A stretch of DNA of 64,000 bases from Cyanophora paradoxa (lineage: Eukaryota > Glaucocystophyceae > Cyanophorales > Cyanophoraceae). This document shows, piece by piece, positions 35,312 to 44,200 of this stretch (position 1 is its first letter; the number at the start of each line of letters is the position of its first letter). Location of the stretch: assembly GCA_004431415.1 (NCBI GenBank), contig QPMI01000457.1, positions 248,001 to 312,000 of the forward strand. The letters run 5' to 3'. Made by a program: the position numbers and the translations under genes. Below the pieces are notes generated by a model. The model saw nothing but the letters and a program-made list of their open reading frames with translations. It was not told the DNA's origin and made no database searches.

Positions 35312-36268
35312 ATGCCTACGGACTACGTCTGCGTTGCAAGCCACCTGGCGGATGAGCTTACATCCACTTCAAAGTTTAAAGTAACGTTGCCAAAGATATA
35401 TCAGGATGTAAAGGCAGTGCGCCTGGTTTCGGCTGAGATCCCCAACACAATGAAAACAGTGGACAAGCTTGACCCTACCGAGGACCTTGTGTTTCGAACA
35501 TATATTTACTGGTGCAAGTATGATCCTCAAAATGAAGGCCCTGATCCGCCTGAAGCTGGCTTTGGACCTTGGCAAAACGTAGTTATCCCACCGGGGAACT
35601 ATACTGCTGGCGAGATTGCCGCTAATATCAATGTCTTATTGAGTGGCTCTGGGCTCAGCTGCACATATGATTCAGTGGCCAAATTAATAACGTTCACAGC
35701 AGAATCTCAATTTTACATTGCGCTCATTGTGCCGCAAAAAATTGGAGGAAAGGAAAAACGAGATTATCAAGCAGTAGCCAGAGCACAGCGCACTGCAAAG
35801 CTTCTCGGGCTTCCATCAATCCTGCCGATTCCTTCCGAAACAATGACGTTGACTACACAGTTTATTAAGGGTACATATGAGCCTGATACAACTCCTGATG
35901 ATCATGTGCTTCTTCGGGTGCCTGAGATAGGGGACCTAATTAGTATGCCAAACACATCAATCCCTGGATTCTTTGCAAAACTGTCAGTTCCAAGCACGGT
36001 ACGCCCTGGAGAGACAGTTTATTATGATTCTACAGAGTCGCACTCGCTCTATAAGTATTACTATTCAAAACGTGACCTTTCATCGCTTACTGTTGAAATT
36101 TATGATTATATGCAGCGAATCGCTGATTTAAGTGGAGCTCCTGTCTCAATGATTTTCGAGATTCGCTACGGCACAGATGAACCTAATGGTGATCCACTTT
36201 ACGAGCTTGCCAAGCTTCAGCTGCGAAAGCGATCCAAGACGTACCCATGGGTCAGCTCTTCAAATTGA
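35312..36268 (+). CDS. Minor capsid protein (penton-like), 318 aa
   Basis: The N-terminal region has FKVTLPKIYQDVKAVRLVSA then EIPNT, and later VVIPPGNYTAGEIAANINVL with YDSVAKLITF. This is the usual sequence rhythm of viral minor capsid proteins with a jelly-roll core. It directly precedes the MCP gene (50 bp gap), as minor capsid genes commonly do. Together with the 296-aa protein it gives the two minor capsid genes expected in a Polinton-like capsid. Confidence 0.75.
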   Translation: MPTDYVCVASHLADELTSTSKFKVTLPKIYQDVKAVRLVSAEIPNTMKTVDKLDPTEDLVFRTYIYWCKYDPQNEGPDPPEAGFGPWQNVVIPPGNYTAGEIAANINVLLSGSGLSCTYDSVAKLITFTAESQFYIALIVPQKIGGKEKRDYQAVARAQRTAKLLGLPSILPIPSETMTLTTQFIKGTYEPDTTPDDHVLLRVPEIGDLISMPNTSIPGFFAKLSVPSTVRPGETVYYDSTESHSLYKYYYSKRDLSSLTVEIYDYMQRIADLSGAPVSMIFEIRYGTDEPNGDPLYELAKLQLRKRSKTYPWVSSSN

Positions 36269-36318
36269 GCTGACGCATTGATGCAAATTATTTTCTTTCA
36301 TAGCAGTTATACAAATCC

Positions 36319-37707
36319 ATGGACGTTACGCAGAATTTGCAGCGACTCGGTCTTAAAGAGCTCCTCACGACGCCCCAGGAGGCAAAGGATTTCTTTATGA
36401 ATAACGAGCTCATGCTGGGGATGACAAGCCAAACCAAACCGGTAAGGGTCGTCGTAAACCCGAGCAATGACTATGGCGACTGTTTCGGAAAGCGAGTCAC
36501 ATACTTCCTGCCTCGGTACAATTTTCTGCAAGGGCTCGAACTGCAGTTCACCCTTCCAGAGCTGACTGCATTTACTGGTGACACTGACCTTGTTCGCTCC
36601 GGCTATTTGCGTTCAGTCGGTGCACTTGTAAAGCGAATTGAGATCAAGTACGCTTCCTACAGCTACATTGTTCCGGAGGACTGGCTTGTGCATAGCGCCC
36701 TCCTGTTCAACGACGAGGCCCAGCTCAAAAAGAAGTATCGATCAGGCGGCTGGCTCCACGGAACGCCTCCTGCTGGAAGCAACCGCACTGGAGGCGTGTT
36801 TACTGTGAAAATTCCGTGCCCTTGGGAAGGCTCAGTGCTGCCAATTGGCGCCCTTTCTGGCGAAATTGCAGTTGAGGTCTGGTTCCGTGATCGTGCCCAG
36901 GGATTCGTCGAGACCAGCTTTGGCGCTCGCTTTGCAAAGACATACGATGCCGGTGCAGATGCCTCTGCTGATGATGGCCTTGGGGCTGTCGGAGCTGCAC
37001 CCGCCATTGTCGCCCACCTCGGCGAAAACCTCACTCCAAATCTTCTCTCGGTTACCCCCGCGGAACCACAGCTGAGCAACCCGAAGATTATTGCGTACTG
37101 CATCAACGTGGATGAGGCTACTTTTGCACAGGTTATTGAAAAGGTCAAATCGTCTGGAATTGCGATTCCCGCTACAGAGGTCGGCTGGGTTGATGCTGAT
37201 TCAATTACCTATGCGGGTGCTGGTGCGCCCACCCGGATTAATCTATCGCAGATTAGCGGGCTATGCTATGGCCTATTTGTCAGCATTCGCAAGCAAGCAA
37301 ACATGAATGAAAACAAAGGCAAACACAGCGTCCTGAAAACGGAGGCCAATGCTCGTGATATAACTATTTCCTGCGAATTGAATGGCCAGCGTCTTTATTC
37401 TAATGAGCCTGTGCCACTCCTTCAAGGTGCAGAACTCATTGCTGATGTGTTCAAATGCTCAAATCTCGATGCACCTCTTAACAGATATGTGCTGAGTGGA
37501 TTGCCATTTTGTATTAGTGGAGATCAATCGATCCGAAATGCAGCTCAAACTGGTTTCGTGGATCTCACCAACAGTAGCAGTTGCTTCTTGAATATAATGA
37601 ACCCTGCCGCTTATGATGCAGCCAACAAGATTTACGTTCAAGTCCGCGCTCTCCTGCACACTGTCCTGATTGTAGATGCTGCGGGCCTCCGCAAAGTGAA
37701 CCTCTAA
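36319..37707 (+). CDS. Major capsid protein (double jelly-roll type), 462 aa
   Basis: The main shell protein, expected to assemble as pseudo-hexagonal trimers. The N-terminal RVTYFLPRYNFLQGLELQFT then LPEL matches the start of double jelly-roll capsid proteins (a strand, then FLPR...GL..L...LP). GEIAVEVWFRDR fits the end of the first barrel, and the second barrel runs from about residue 260 to 460. Its C-terminal 180 residues are shared with the element 2 fragment. It is short for the family but uninterrupted. It is flanked by minor capsid and packaging ATPase genes, which supports the call more than sequence alone. Confidence 0.82.
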   Translation: MDVTQNLQRLGLKELLTTPQEAKDFFMNNELMLGMTSQTKPVRVVVNPSNDYGDCFGKRVTYFLPRYNFLQGLELQFTLPELTAFTGDTDLVRSGYLRSVGALVKRIEIKYASYSYIVPEDWLVHSALLFNDEAQLKKKYRSGGWLHGTPPAGSNRTGGVFTVKIPCPWEGSVLPIGALSGEIAVEVWFRDRAQGFVETSFGARFAKTYDAGADASADDGLGAVGAAPAIVAHLGENLTPNLLSVTPAEPQLSNPKIIAYCINVDEATFAQVIEKVKSSGIAIPATEVGWVDADSITYAGAGAPTRINLSQISGLCYGLFVSIRKQANMNENKGKHSVLKTEANARDITISCELNGQRLYSNEPVPLLQGAELIADVFKCSNLDAPLNRYVLSGLPFCISGDQSIRNAAQTGFVDLTNSSSCFLNIMNPAAYDAANKIYVQVRALLHTVLIVDAAGLRKVNL

Positions 37708-37727
37708 TTTCACGGACTATCTTTTTG

Positions 37728-38480
37728 ATGGATGGGCCAGACGAGCTCGCACAGTTCCAGCCTAGCGATATGAGGGTCCCATTTAAGGCCCTGTTTATAT
37801 CGAAATCTAATAGTGGCAAGTCATTTTACTGCACCAAGCATCTGCTGCGGCTGCTGTATCCAAAGATTAATCGAGTCGTCGTGTTTACCGCCACAAAATT
37901 CAATGGCGAATATTCGGCAATAACTAAAGAGCTTTACGACGATTTTCAGCCCTCTATCGTTGCAGAGATAATTGACTCACAGCGCAAGCTGATCGAAAAC
38001 AAAAAGAAAGCGCCACAGATATTGCTCGTCTTGGATGATCTCGTTGCCGCCTCTGAAACCGTGGACCTGCGAAACAGCAAGGCTGTAAATCGACTTTTTA
38101 CTCAGGGTCGTCATTTTAATATCAGTACGATTCTTATGACCCAAAAGCTAACAGCTCTTAGTCAATCTATAAGATCGAACTCCGACTATTGTTTTTTCTT
38201 CAGTTACTCTAATCACACGGAGCTGGAGGCCATCTACAGAGAGTTTAGCCATCTTCCAAAAGACGAATTTATAACCTTGTTTGAAACCTGGGCGCACGAT
38301 TATCAGTGCCTAGTCTTAGATGGAACTAAGTACGATACGGCCTGGTACGTTGACAAGGCTGCTGAAGATAAGAGCTTTCGTTTCTCTAAATGGCTAAGAC
38401 AAAAAGAAGAAGAAGGCCCTAAGACGGAAGAGTCTCTTGTGAGCTCTAAGAAGAAACGCCGATTTAAAATATCAGTATAA
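37728..38480 (+). CDS. Packaging ATPase (A32/FtsK-HerA type), atypical P-loop
   Basis: A 250-aa ATPase starting MDGPDELAQF. The P-loop reads SKSNSGKS, with Ser in place of the first Gly of GxxxxGKS; the homologues at 1 and 13349 have GKSGCGKT and GKTGVGKS. Walker B is LLVLDD, and TQGRHFNIS...MTQKL...IRSNSD is conserved. It lies 20 bp after the MCP and 12 bp before the coil partner. Kinases and ATPases tolerate this P-loop change in some families, so it is probably active. Confidence 0.9.
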   Translation: MDGPDELAQFQPSDMRVPFKALFISKSNSGKSFYCTKHLLRLLYPKINRVVVFTATKFNGEYSAITKELYDDFQPSIVAEIIDSQRKLIENKKKAPQILLVLDDLVAASETVDLRNSKAVNRLFTQGRHFNISTILMTQKLTALSQSIRSNSDYCFFFSYSNHTELEAIYREFSHLPKDEFITLFETWAHDYQCLVLDGTKYDTAWYVDKAAEDKSFRFSKWLRQKEEEGPKTEESLVSSKKKRRFKISV

Positions 38481-38492
38481 GAACATTAAGAG

Positions 38493-39125
38493 ATGCCACG
38501 CGGAAAACCTATAAAGGGCTATCGGGAACGCAGGGTGCTCGCTGAGCCGAATGCTCCACTAATTGAGAGTGGTGCCACAGAGGGCGCAGCTGTCGCTGAT
38601 CCCAGCGGGGAGCTCGCAAGTGACCCCCAATTAAATGCCCCTGTAGCGAAAACAATTGCGTCCGCAGCTGCTGGTGCCAGTGCAACCGACGATCGTCACG
38701 CCCAGGCTAAAACTGTAAATGAAATGCAGTCTGATATCGATGATGATGCTGCTAGAATTATCCAAGCCATGGCCTCTGAACCACGCTATTCAGGGCCGAA
38801 AATAAGAACACCAGCTATAAGCAAAAGCCAGTTTGACGAGTTAGCTGCTAAATTACGCGATCTAGAAGCGAGGTCATCGAATATCGAATCGTATGTAAAA
38901 GAGAAGCAAGAGAGAGCAAAGATCCGCGATATGTTGCGAAGCGAGATGTTTAAGCACAGACCTATGGATGTACCAGATTTACGCTATTTGAAAAATGAAA
39001 AAATAAAGGCAGAGCAATCGCTTGATTCTGCCGAAGTAAAGCCAGCAACTCCAAATGTTTTTGAACCCAATTCTACGAGCTTGCAGATGAAGAATGCGAT
39101 AGGTGGGAGAAGGATTAGGTTGTAA
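38493..39125 (+). CDS. Coiled-coil partner protein of the packaging ATPase
   Basis: A 210-aa protein. The core (AAKLRDLEARSSNIESYVKE then KQERAKIRDMLRSEM, later VPDLRYL) is strikingly close to the element 1 protein at 799, although other genes of these elements are far apart. It ends AIGGRRIRL. The constant position after the ATPase in all three elements, and the basic tail, suggest it works with packaging or lies inside the capsid. Confidence 0.82.
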   Translation: MPRGKPIKGYRERRVLAEPNAPLIESGATEGAAVADPSGELASDPQLNAPVAKTIASAAAGASATDDRHAQAKTVNEMQSDIDDDAARIIQAMASEPRYSGPKIRTPAISKSQFDELAAKLRDLEARSSNIESYVKEKQERAKIRDMLRSEMFKHRPMDVPDLRYLKNEKIKAEQSLDSAEVKPATPNVFEPNSTSLQMKNAIGGRRIRL

Positions 39126-39645
39126 AATTCAACTGCAAGAATGAACGGTCCTCAGCTGAAGAATGCTGAAGGGCATAGGTGTCTCTGGCTTTAGCAGCGG
39201 CTTCAGCAGTAGTATAGTAGCCGATGTGCTTATTGCGGCCATTTATCTTATAGTATGCTTTCCATTTACAATATCTCTGATCGAATGAAACACCAATAAA
39301 TCCTGATGTGTTATTTCGCTGTTGGCCACGATTCAAACTCTGCTGACGCTTTGTTGCCAGTCGAAGATTTTCGCGGCTGTTATCAAGCTTGTTCAGATTT
39401 ATATGATCGACAGTTAAACCATTCTCCAAGTCGCCGCTGATGAAGTTATGCAACAACACGGGCTTCCCATTGATCTTGGTTTGAGCATATCCAGAATTAT
39501 GTAAACACCAACGAAATTCGAGCACACGTTGCGCATCATCCTGACTAACAAGTGCATAGGCGACAATGACTTTACGTCGATTGCGGATACCACCAAGCGG
39601 AATCAAAGCAACACCTTCAGGAACATTTGGAATTGTGACCTCCAT
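39115..39645 (-). CDS. HNH endonuclease with AP2 domain
   Basis: A 176-aa homing-type endonuclease. The HNH core is LLHNFISG...TVDHINLNKLDNSRENLR (about residues 65-105). One AP2 domain follows (SGFIGVSFDQRYCKWKAYY...AEAAAKARD). It overlaps the 3' end of the coil-partner gene by 11 bp in convergent orientation. A relative with two AP2 domains sits at 12568 in element 2 on the other side of the ATPase block, so these genes have moved independently of the element core. Confidence 0.88.
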   Translation of the reverse strand: MEVTIPNVPEGVALIPLGGIRNRRKVIVAYALVSQDDAQRVLEFRWCLHNSGYAQTKINGKPVLLHNFISGDLENGLTVDHINLNKLDNSRENLRLATKRQQSLNRGQQRNNTSGFIGVSFDQRYCKWKAYYKINGRNKHIGYYTTAEAAAKARDTYALQHSSAEDRSFLQLNFTT

Positions 39646-39675
39646 CTTCTTTTACAATCTGAGATTGCGATCTCT

Positions 39676-39903
39676 TTAAGGTAAATCAAAATCGGGCAGA
39701 TCCTCTCCTTCTACAGTTGGTCTCCTTTGCTGTTTTGCCAGATCATTCGATTGACAAATTTCAAAGGCCCGCTGCAATTCCCTTTTATCGTATTCACGGA
39801 GATGTTCCCAAGACATTAACCATTCAGCATATTTCGGATCGGTTAAAACTACCTTAAGGTGAGTCTCTCCTTGGTACTTTCCAAATCGAATTGTTCCTGG
39901 CAT
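39676..39903 (-). CDS. 75-aa ExoX-C-like small protein
   Basis: The sequence RFGKYQGETHLKVVLTDPKY then AEWLMSW follows the FGKYKG...DPxYxxWL pattern of the small domain found at the C-terminus of ExoX-type nucleases and in stand-alone viral proteins. No nuclease domain is attached, so a DNA-binding accessory role is more likely. It is 30 bp upstream of the HNH gene on the same strand and divergent from the AT-hook gene, with TATATAA-like boxes between them. Confidence 0.6.
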   Translation of the reverse strand: MPGTIRFGKYQGETHLKVVLTDPKYAEWLMSWEHLREYDKRELQRAFEICQSNDLAKQQRRPTVEGEDLPDFDLP

Positions 39904-40006
39904 TTTGCTTTATATAAACCGCTGCGATTTAATTTTTCGATTTGAACGCGCCATAAACGTTTCTCGAATTTCTTTCCTATATAACAATCACAGCACCACT
40001 CATCAA
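39904..40006. promoter_or_regulatory. Divergent promoter region with two TATA boxes
   Basis: Between the starts at 39903 (minus) and 40007 (plus) lie TTTATATAAA (about 39,909-39,918) and CTATATAACA (about 39,978-39,987), each suitably placed for one direction. Confidence 0.5.
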
Positions 40007-40324
40007 ATGGACAGTGCTGAATTCACGACTGCTTCCCGTCCACGAGGCAGGCCTCGCAAGAATATTGAGAAGCCCGTGCACATACGTACTGAGGTTACGC
40101 CAGAGATACTTGCAGAGAGACGCAAAAGACGTGCAGAGCTGCAGCGAAAGCGATACCATGAAAATCCAGAATACCGGCAGCGCCAGATTGCTGTCTCCCG
40201 TCAATATAACCTTGCACACCCTGAACGAAAACTGGACAACGACCGAAAATACCGAGAGCGAAGGCGCACTGAAATTAGGTCGCTAATTGCGGCGGGCATA
40301 GTTTCCAGCGACCTTACTGCCTAA
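40007..40324 (+). CDS. Basic AT-hook protein (EYR/GRP family), 105 aa
   Basis: From the ATG at 40007 (MDSAEFTTASRPRGRPRKN) the AT-hook GRPRK comes first, and the KRYHENPEYRQRQIAVSRQY motif follows; elements 1 and 2 have the reverse order. It is very rich in Arg and Lys (RERRRTEIRS). The open frame extends upstream to 39905 without ATG. Its 3' end overlaps the convergent integrase gene by 42 bp. A DNA-binding regulatory or genome-condensing role is likely but unproven. Confidence 0.72.
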   Translation: MDSAEFTTASRPRGRPRKNIEKPVHIRTEVTPEILAERRKRRAELQRKRYHENPEYRQRQIAVSRQYNLAHPERKLDNDRKYRERRRTEIRSLIAAGIVSSDLTA

Positions 40325-41212
40325 TCGCAGTGAAGGCTCCCCTGCAACCTCTAGTTTCTTGAGCTCACGAGCTTGCCGACTCTGTCCGCTATACTTTTTC
40401 GTTTCAATGAGACCCTCGCGCCGTAGCTGTTGCTCTTGCTTTGCTTTGGCCGCAGCTCGTTCTATTTTTGACTGATTCGGAAGCTGTCTCGGGGCTCGAA
40501 TTTCTGAAGGCTTGATTCTACGGCTTAATATCTGTCCCTCTTTGGTTGCGACCCTTATTCGGTTCCTGTCCTGCCCCACGACTGTGTACGTCTCCTTGCT
40601 CGGTTTCGTAGCTCCCTTTGCAAAGATGCTGCTCTTAGGCTCCAGTATCTGCACCTCAGTCCCTGGCTTTGGTAGATTCAACGCGTCTCTCTCAATGTCG
40701 TTCTGTCGTTGACGCACCTGGTGCAGCTGGGCAGCGATCTGCGGGTGATCTCGCATCCAGGCTGGTGAATACTCTCTGCCAAAAGAGCTGTGTTTTGTTT
40801 GATTGTATGCCTTGATCAAAGCAGGCAGCCGGGAGAGAAAATTCGGCGACCCTCGTTCCTCTGTGTCTGCCTGAATCAGGGCTCGCAATGTCCGTGCGAA
40901 TCGATCGATGATTGCTAGCTTGTCGCCTTTCGATATGTGATCATCCTTAGCGACGTCAGTGTGCATCGAAAATGAATTCTCTTCGGCCATTGCCCGCACA
41001 GCAGCCGTATTAAAGCCATTGTCGCCCGAAAAACCCCAGATCCCCGGCAGCTGAGCGATGAATTTCGGAATCTGTTTAGCATCTTCAAGCTTTCTGACAA
41101 CGGCGAATCGAGTTGCAATCTCAATCGCTGCAAATAGTCGAAAACGTCCTATGAAAAGTATATCAACCTGCCAAGCGCCTGGCGGTGCAGTGATTTTGAA
41201 TGAGGGTGCCAT
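40283..41212 (-). CDS. Retroviral-type integrase, third catalytic residue Asp instead of Glu
   Basis: A 309-aa integrase of a different lineage from those of elements 1 and 2. The core has WQVDILFI (Asp17), GFSGDNGFN (Asp64) and KLAIIDRFARTLR, where Asp103 stands at the usual Glu position. The C-terminal half has the QTKHSSFGREYSPAWM segment and a small basic domain (ILEPKSSIF...YTVVGQDRNRIRV). It overlaps the pPolB stop by one base (TAATG), so translation may be coupled. Residues before the core are few, so no zinc domain is present. Confidence 0.86.
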   Translation of the reverse strand: MAPSFKITAPPGAWQVDILFIGRFRLFAAIEIATRFAVVRKLEDAKQIPKFIAQLPGIWGFSGDNGFNTAAVRAMAEENSFSMHTDVAKDDHISKGDKLAIIDRFARTLRALIQADTEERGSPNFLSRLPALIKAYNQTKHSSFGREYSPAWMRDHPQIAAQLHQVRQRQNDIERDALNLPKPGTEVQILEPKSSIFAKGATKPSKETYTVVGQDRNRIRVATKEGQILSRRIKPSEIRAPRQLPNQSKIERAAAKAKQEQQLRREGLIETKKYSGQSRQARELKKLEVAGEPSLRLGSKVAGNYARRN

Positions 41213-44200
41213 TAGTTATTCGAAAGATTTTTATAGTGACCTATCGCCCTGGTGTTCACACCATCCTCGCACAGGAATCGCTTGGTATCAAGCGGGTGTA
41301 GGGCTTGCTTTGATGTCCGCTGTAGCCAGATCCGGTGCTGTTTCGATCTGAAGCCGAGAATTCCATCTACGTTGCATGATATGCCCCCAAAGATGCAGTC
41401 GTAGTATCGCTCTCGTGTCAGCGAGCTGCTGAACGTCTTGTTAACGCCCTTGCACTTGTGCACTTCTGATTCCTCTGTGCTCATGAAGTAAGATTTAGGC
41501 CGGTTCGCGATCCACTCAAGCATTTGTCTGCCGCCACACTCATCCTTGAACAGCCCGGGAACCTTGCCCATCGATCGTAGTCGCTGCACTTCGTCTTCTG
41601 ACATCCCTTCAAAGAACGGGTGACTCATAGGGTATTCACTAACATCTAGCTCGTTTTTGATTTTGCGAAGGTCTTCGTATAAATTTTCGGTCTCAATCTG
41701 AATGATAAGACTGTCTGTATCTGTACCAAGTAGCTTGAGTCGATCACCCCAAAGCGCTTTCAGCACCTTGTAGTAAAACCGATACATATGTAGCTTTGAT
41801 AGATCAAGGATTGCGAACCCACAGTAGATCGGTTTGTTGAGTTTGTATTCGCTCTTTCGCTTATTTACATACACCAAGTTTTCGTCATAGATAGCGACCT
41901 GTCTCAAGCGGTTCGGCTCTGTGTTGATTTTCGCTAGTCGTTCTCCTGTTGTCACAAGCTCTGAATTGCAGTGATTGCGTACGTTTTCCATCGTTTTCCC
42001 AAACACCGCATTATTTAGCAGCTTATAAAGATCTTTTTCATACGGGAATTCTGCCTGTTTTCGCTTCAGAGTGTTCAAATCGATATAGCTCTCTAGCCAT
42101 GCACTTTGCGCGAACGAAAGCACTCTGTGTATTTTAGAAACAACCATCCCCATCGACACATAAAACTGCAGCACTCGTGCATCTACTACGTAATTCTTCT
42201 TCGGCAGCAAGTTTGGGACTAGCTTTGGCGTTCTCTCGATCCCGCTTAGTTTTTCACGCTCAATAGTTTCTCGCTGCGCCTCTGATAGGTGCTCTTTTGA
42301 TACGCACATACGCTCAGGAGCTAGTGGATAATCGCTAAAATAATCATGCAGCTCTTCTGGACAATACATGTCAACCTCCAGAGAAAAACCCCTTGAACCA
42401 TTAACATCTAGGTCTGTGATATACAGTTTAGGATTAGTAATACCACTGACGTTCTCCCATTTGAAGTCCCCTGTCGGTAATTTTTGTTTCATAGAAAGTC
42501 CATAAAGATTGTTCGCATCCAGATACAGTAGCCAGCCCTGCTTTTTCCTGTGACCCACGATGTACTTATCAATCCAGGCATTATTGGCTCTAGCATAGCG
42601 TGTTGATATCATAGAGATTCCTCCCCGAATCCCTTTCTCAATAAAGCGGTGCATATCCTCTTGTCCTTCGTAAAATAGCTCCAGTTGCTGACCAGTGTGC
42701 TTCAAAGCCGCCTGCCACGAGAAACCTGGAATGCTCATAAAATAGCTTGGGTCCAGCTTATACGTCTCCATACACGTGTCACGGTAGTTTTCAAATATGT
42801 CTCCTAGTAAAGCTATGTCTGTCTTCATATACTCCATTGTATAATCAGCCATTGTCCTGCAACCAAGCTCACGCCAGACCGACTGAGCGTGGGCATAATC
42901 ATCCCGAGAGCACTTCGACTGTTTTAGCTCATTGTAAAATTGGCGGCGTCCTGGTAGTGATGTCTCTGCAAGACGATCCCAGCCCGTAATGTACTTGTAT
43001 GGATAGACACCCTTGCGCGTCATTAGTTTGAACCGTGTCTCGCTCTCATGTAATGCACGCGTGATATTCTTTTTCTCATCAGGTACTGCAGCCGCAAGGC
43101 TATCGAGAGTGCCCTGTAGGTGCTGAGCAGAATCACGGAAAACGTAAATGCCGTACGTGAACTGTGACATGCGCTCGCTGTTCTGAAACACCTGGTCAAA
43201 CTTCGTTGACAATAACTCACGAGGACGTAGTTCACGCTCAAGCCGCTTCTTTGCATTTATTGCATGATCTGTACTCAGCTCACGCCCTGCGTATTTTGCT
43301 TGAAACTTGCGCTCGACCTCGGCTCGGAATGCATTTTCTGCGACTTTCCGCCGGTTATAGCCTGCAGCCAAAGCCCTAACTAATAGGTGAAAGTCAAATC
43401 CTCGTCCATTGTGAAAGAATATTGGCACGGCGGCAGCTTTTGCTCGTCGCCTGTTGCAGGCATTGCAGGCCGCTCCAAGATACTGCCCGGAGTCGTGGCA
43501 GTGATCTCGATTTTTATCTTTGACTTCTTTGAACTCGCTTCCACACATATAGCACGTTTCTGCTGCTTGAAAGGAGCGCTCTTGTTCCTGTGTAATCTGC
43601 ATCGTCGCTTTCTCCTCCAAGATTCCCTTAAACTGCGGCTCTTTTTCATCTAGCCAAGTAACAAATGCCTCTGCAGACTCCTCAGTTTGCGAGCCCATAT
43701 GCGAGAACCAAAACTGCTCCTGTTGCCTCGTCTCTGAATTTTCAACGCTTTCTACAGTTTCATTCGTTCCTTGATTTTGTCCCTTGTTTAGGATAACTAA
43801 GCACCCGATCGAAGATATCGCGTGAACACCTAGCTGCTTCGTCTTTGATACACTCTCGGTCTGCAAAACAGGTACAGTCATAGTTTCCGAGTCAGCATAT
43901 CCAACGAGTCTTTGCCGAATCGTCTTTTCGAAACTGTTGAATTTTATAATGTGCTCGCCCTTTTTTGGAAGCACATCCCTTGCGTGCTCATCTCGATCAA
44001 GACACCGGTCGTATTTAAGATGATTCTTAAAAGCCTCGTCTGAGCTAAAGCCACACTGGCAGGCCAAGCAATAATGCTTCGCATTCGACCCATGCTTTCC
44101 AAACAGGCGCGATATGTTCTTTATCCACAAATAATGCCCCACATCATTCCCGTCACCTGCCGGCACGTACAGTATGGGTATAGCATCCGTTGCTGCGCTT

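Noticed and set aside
36663-37148. 161-aa minus-strand ORF over the MCP
   Set aside because: Antisense shadow of the MCP coding sequence, with no motif and no promoter context.
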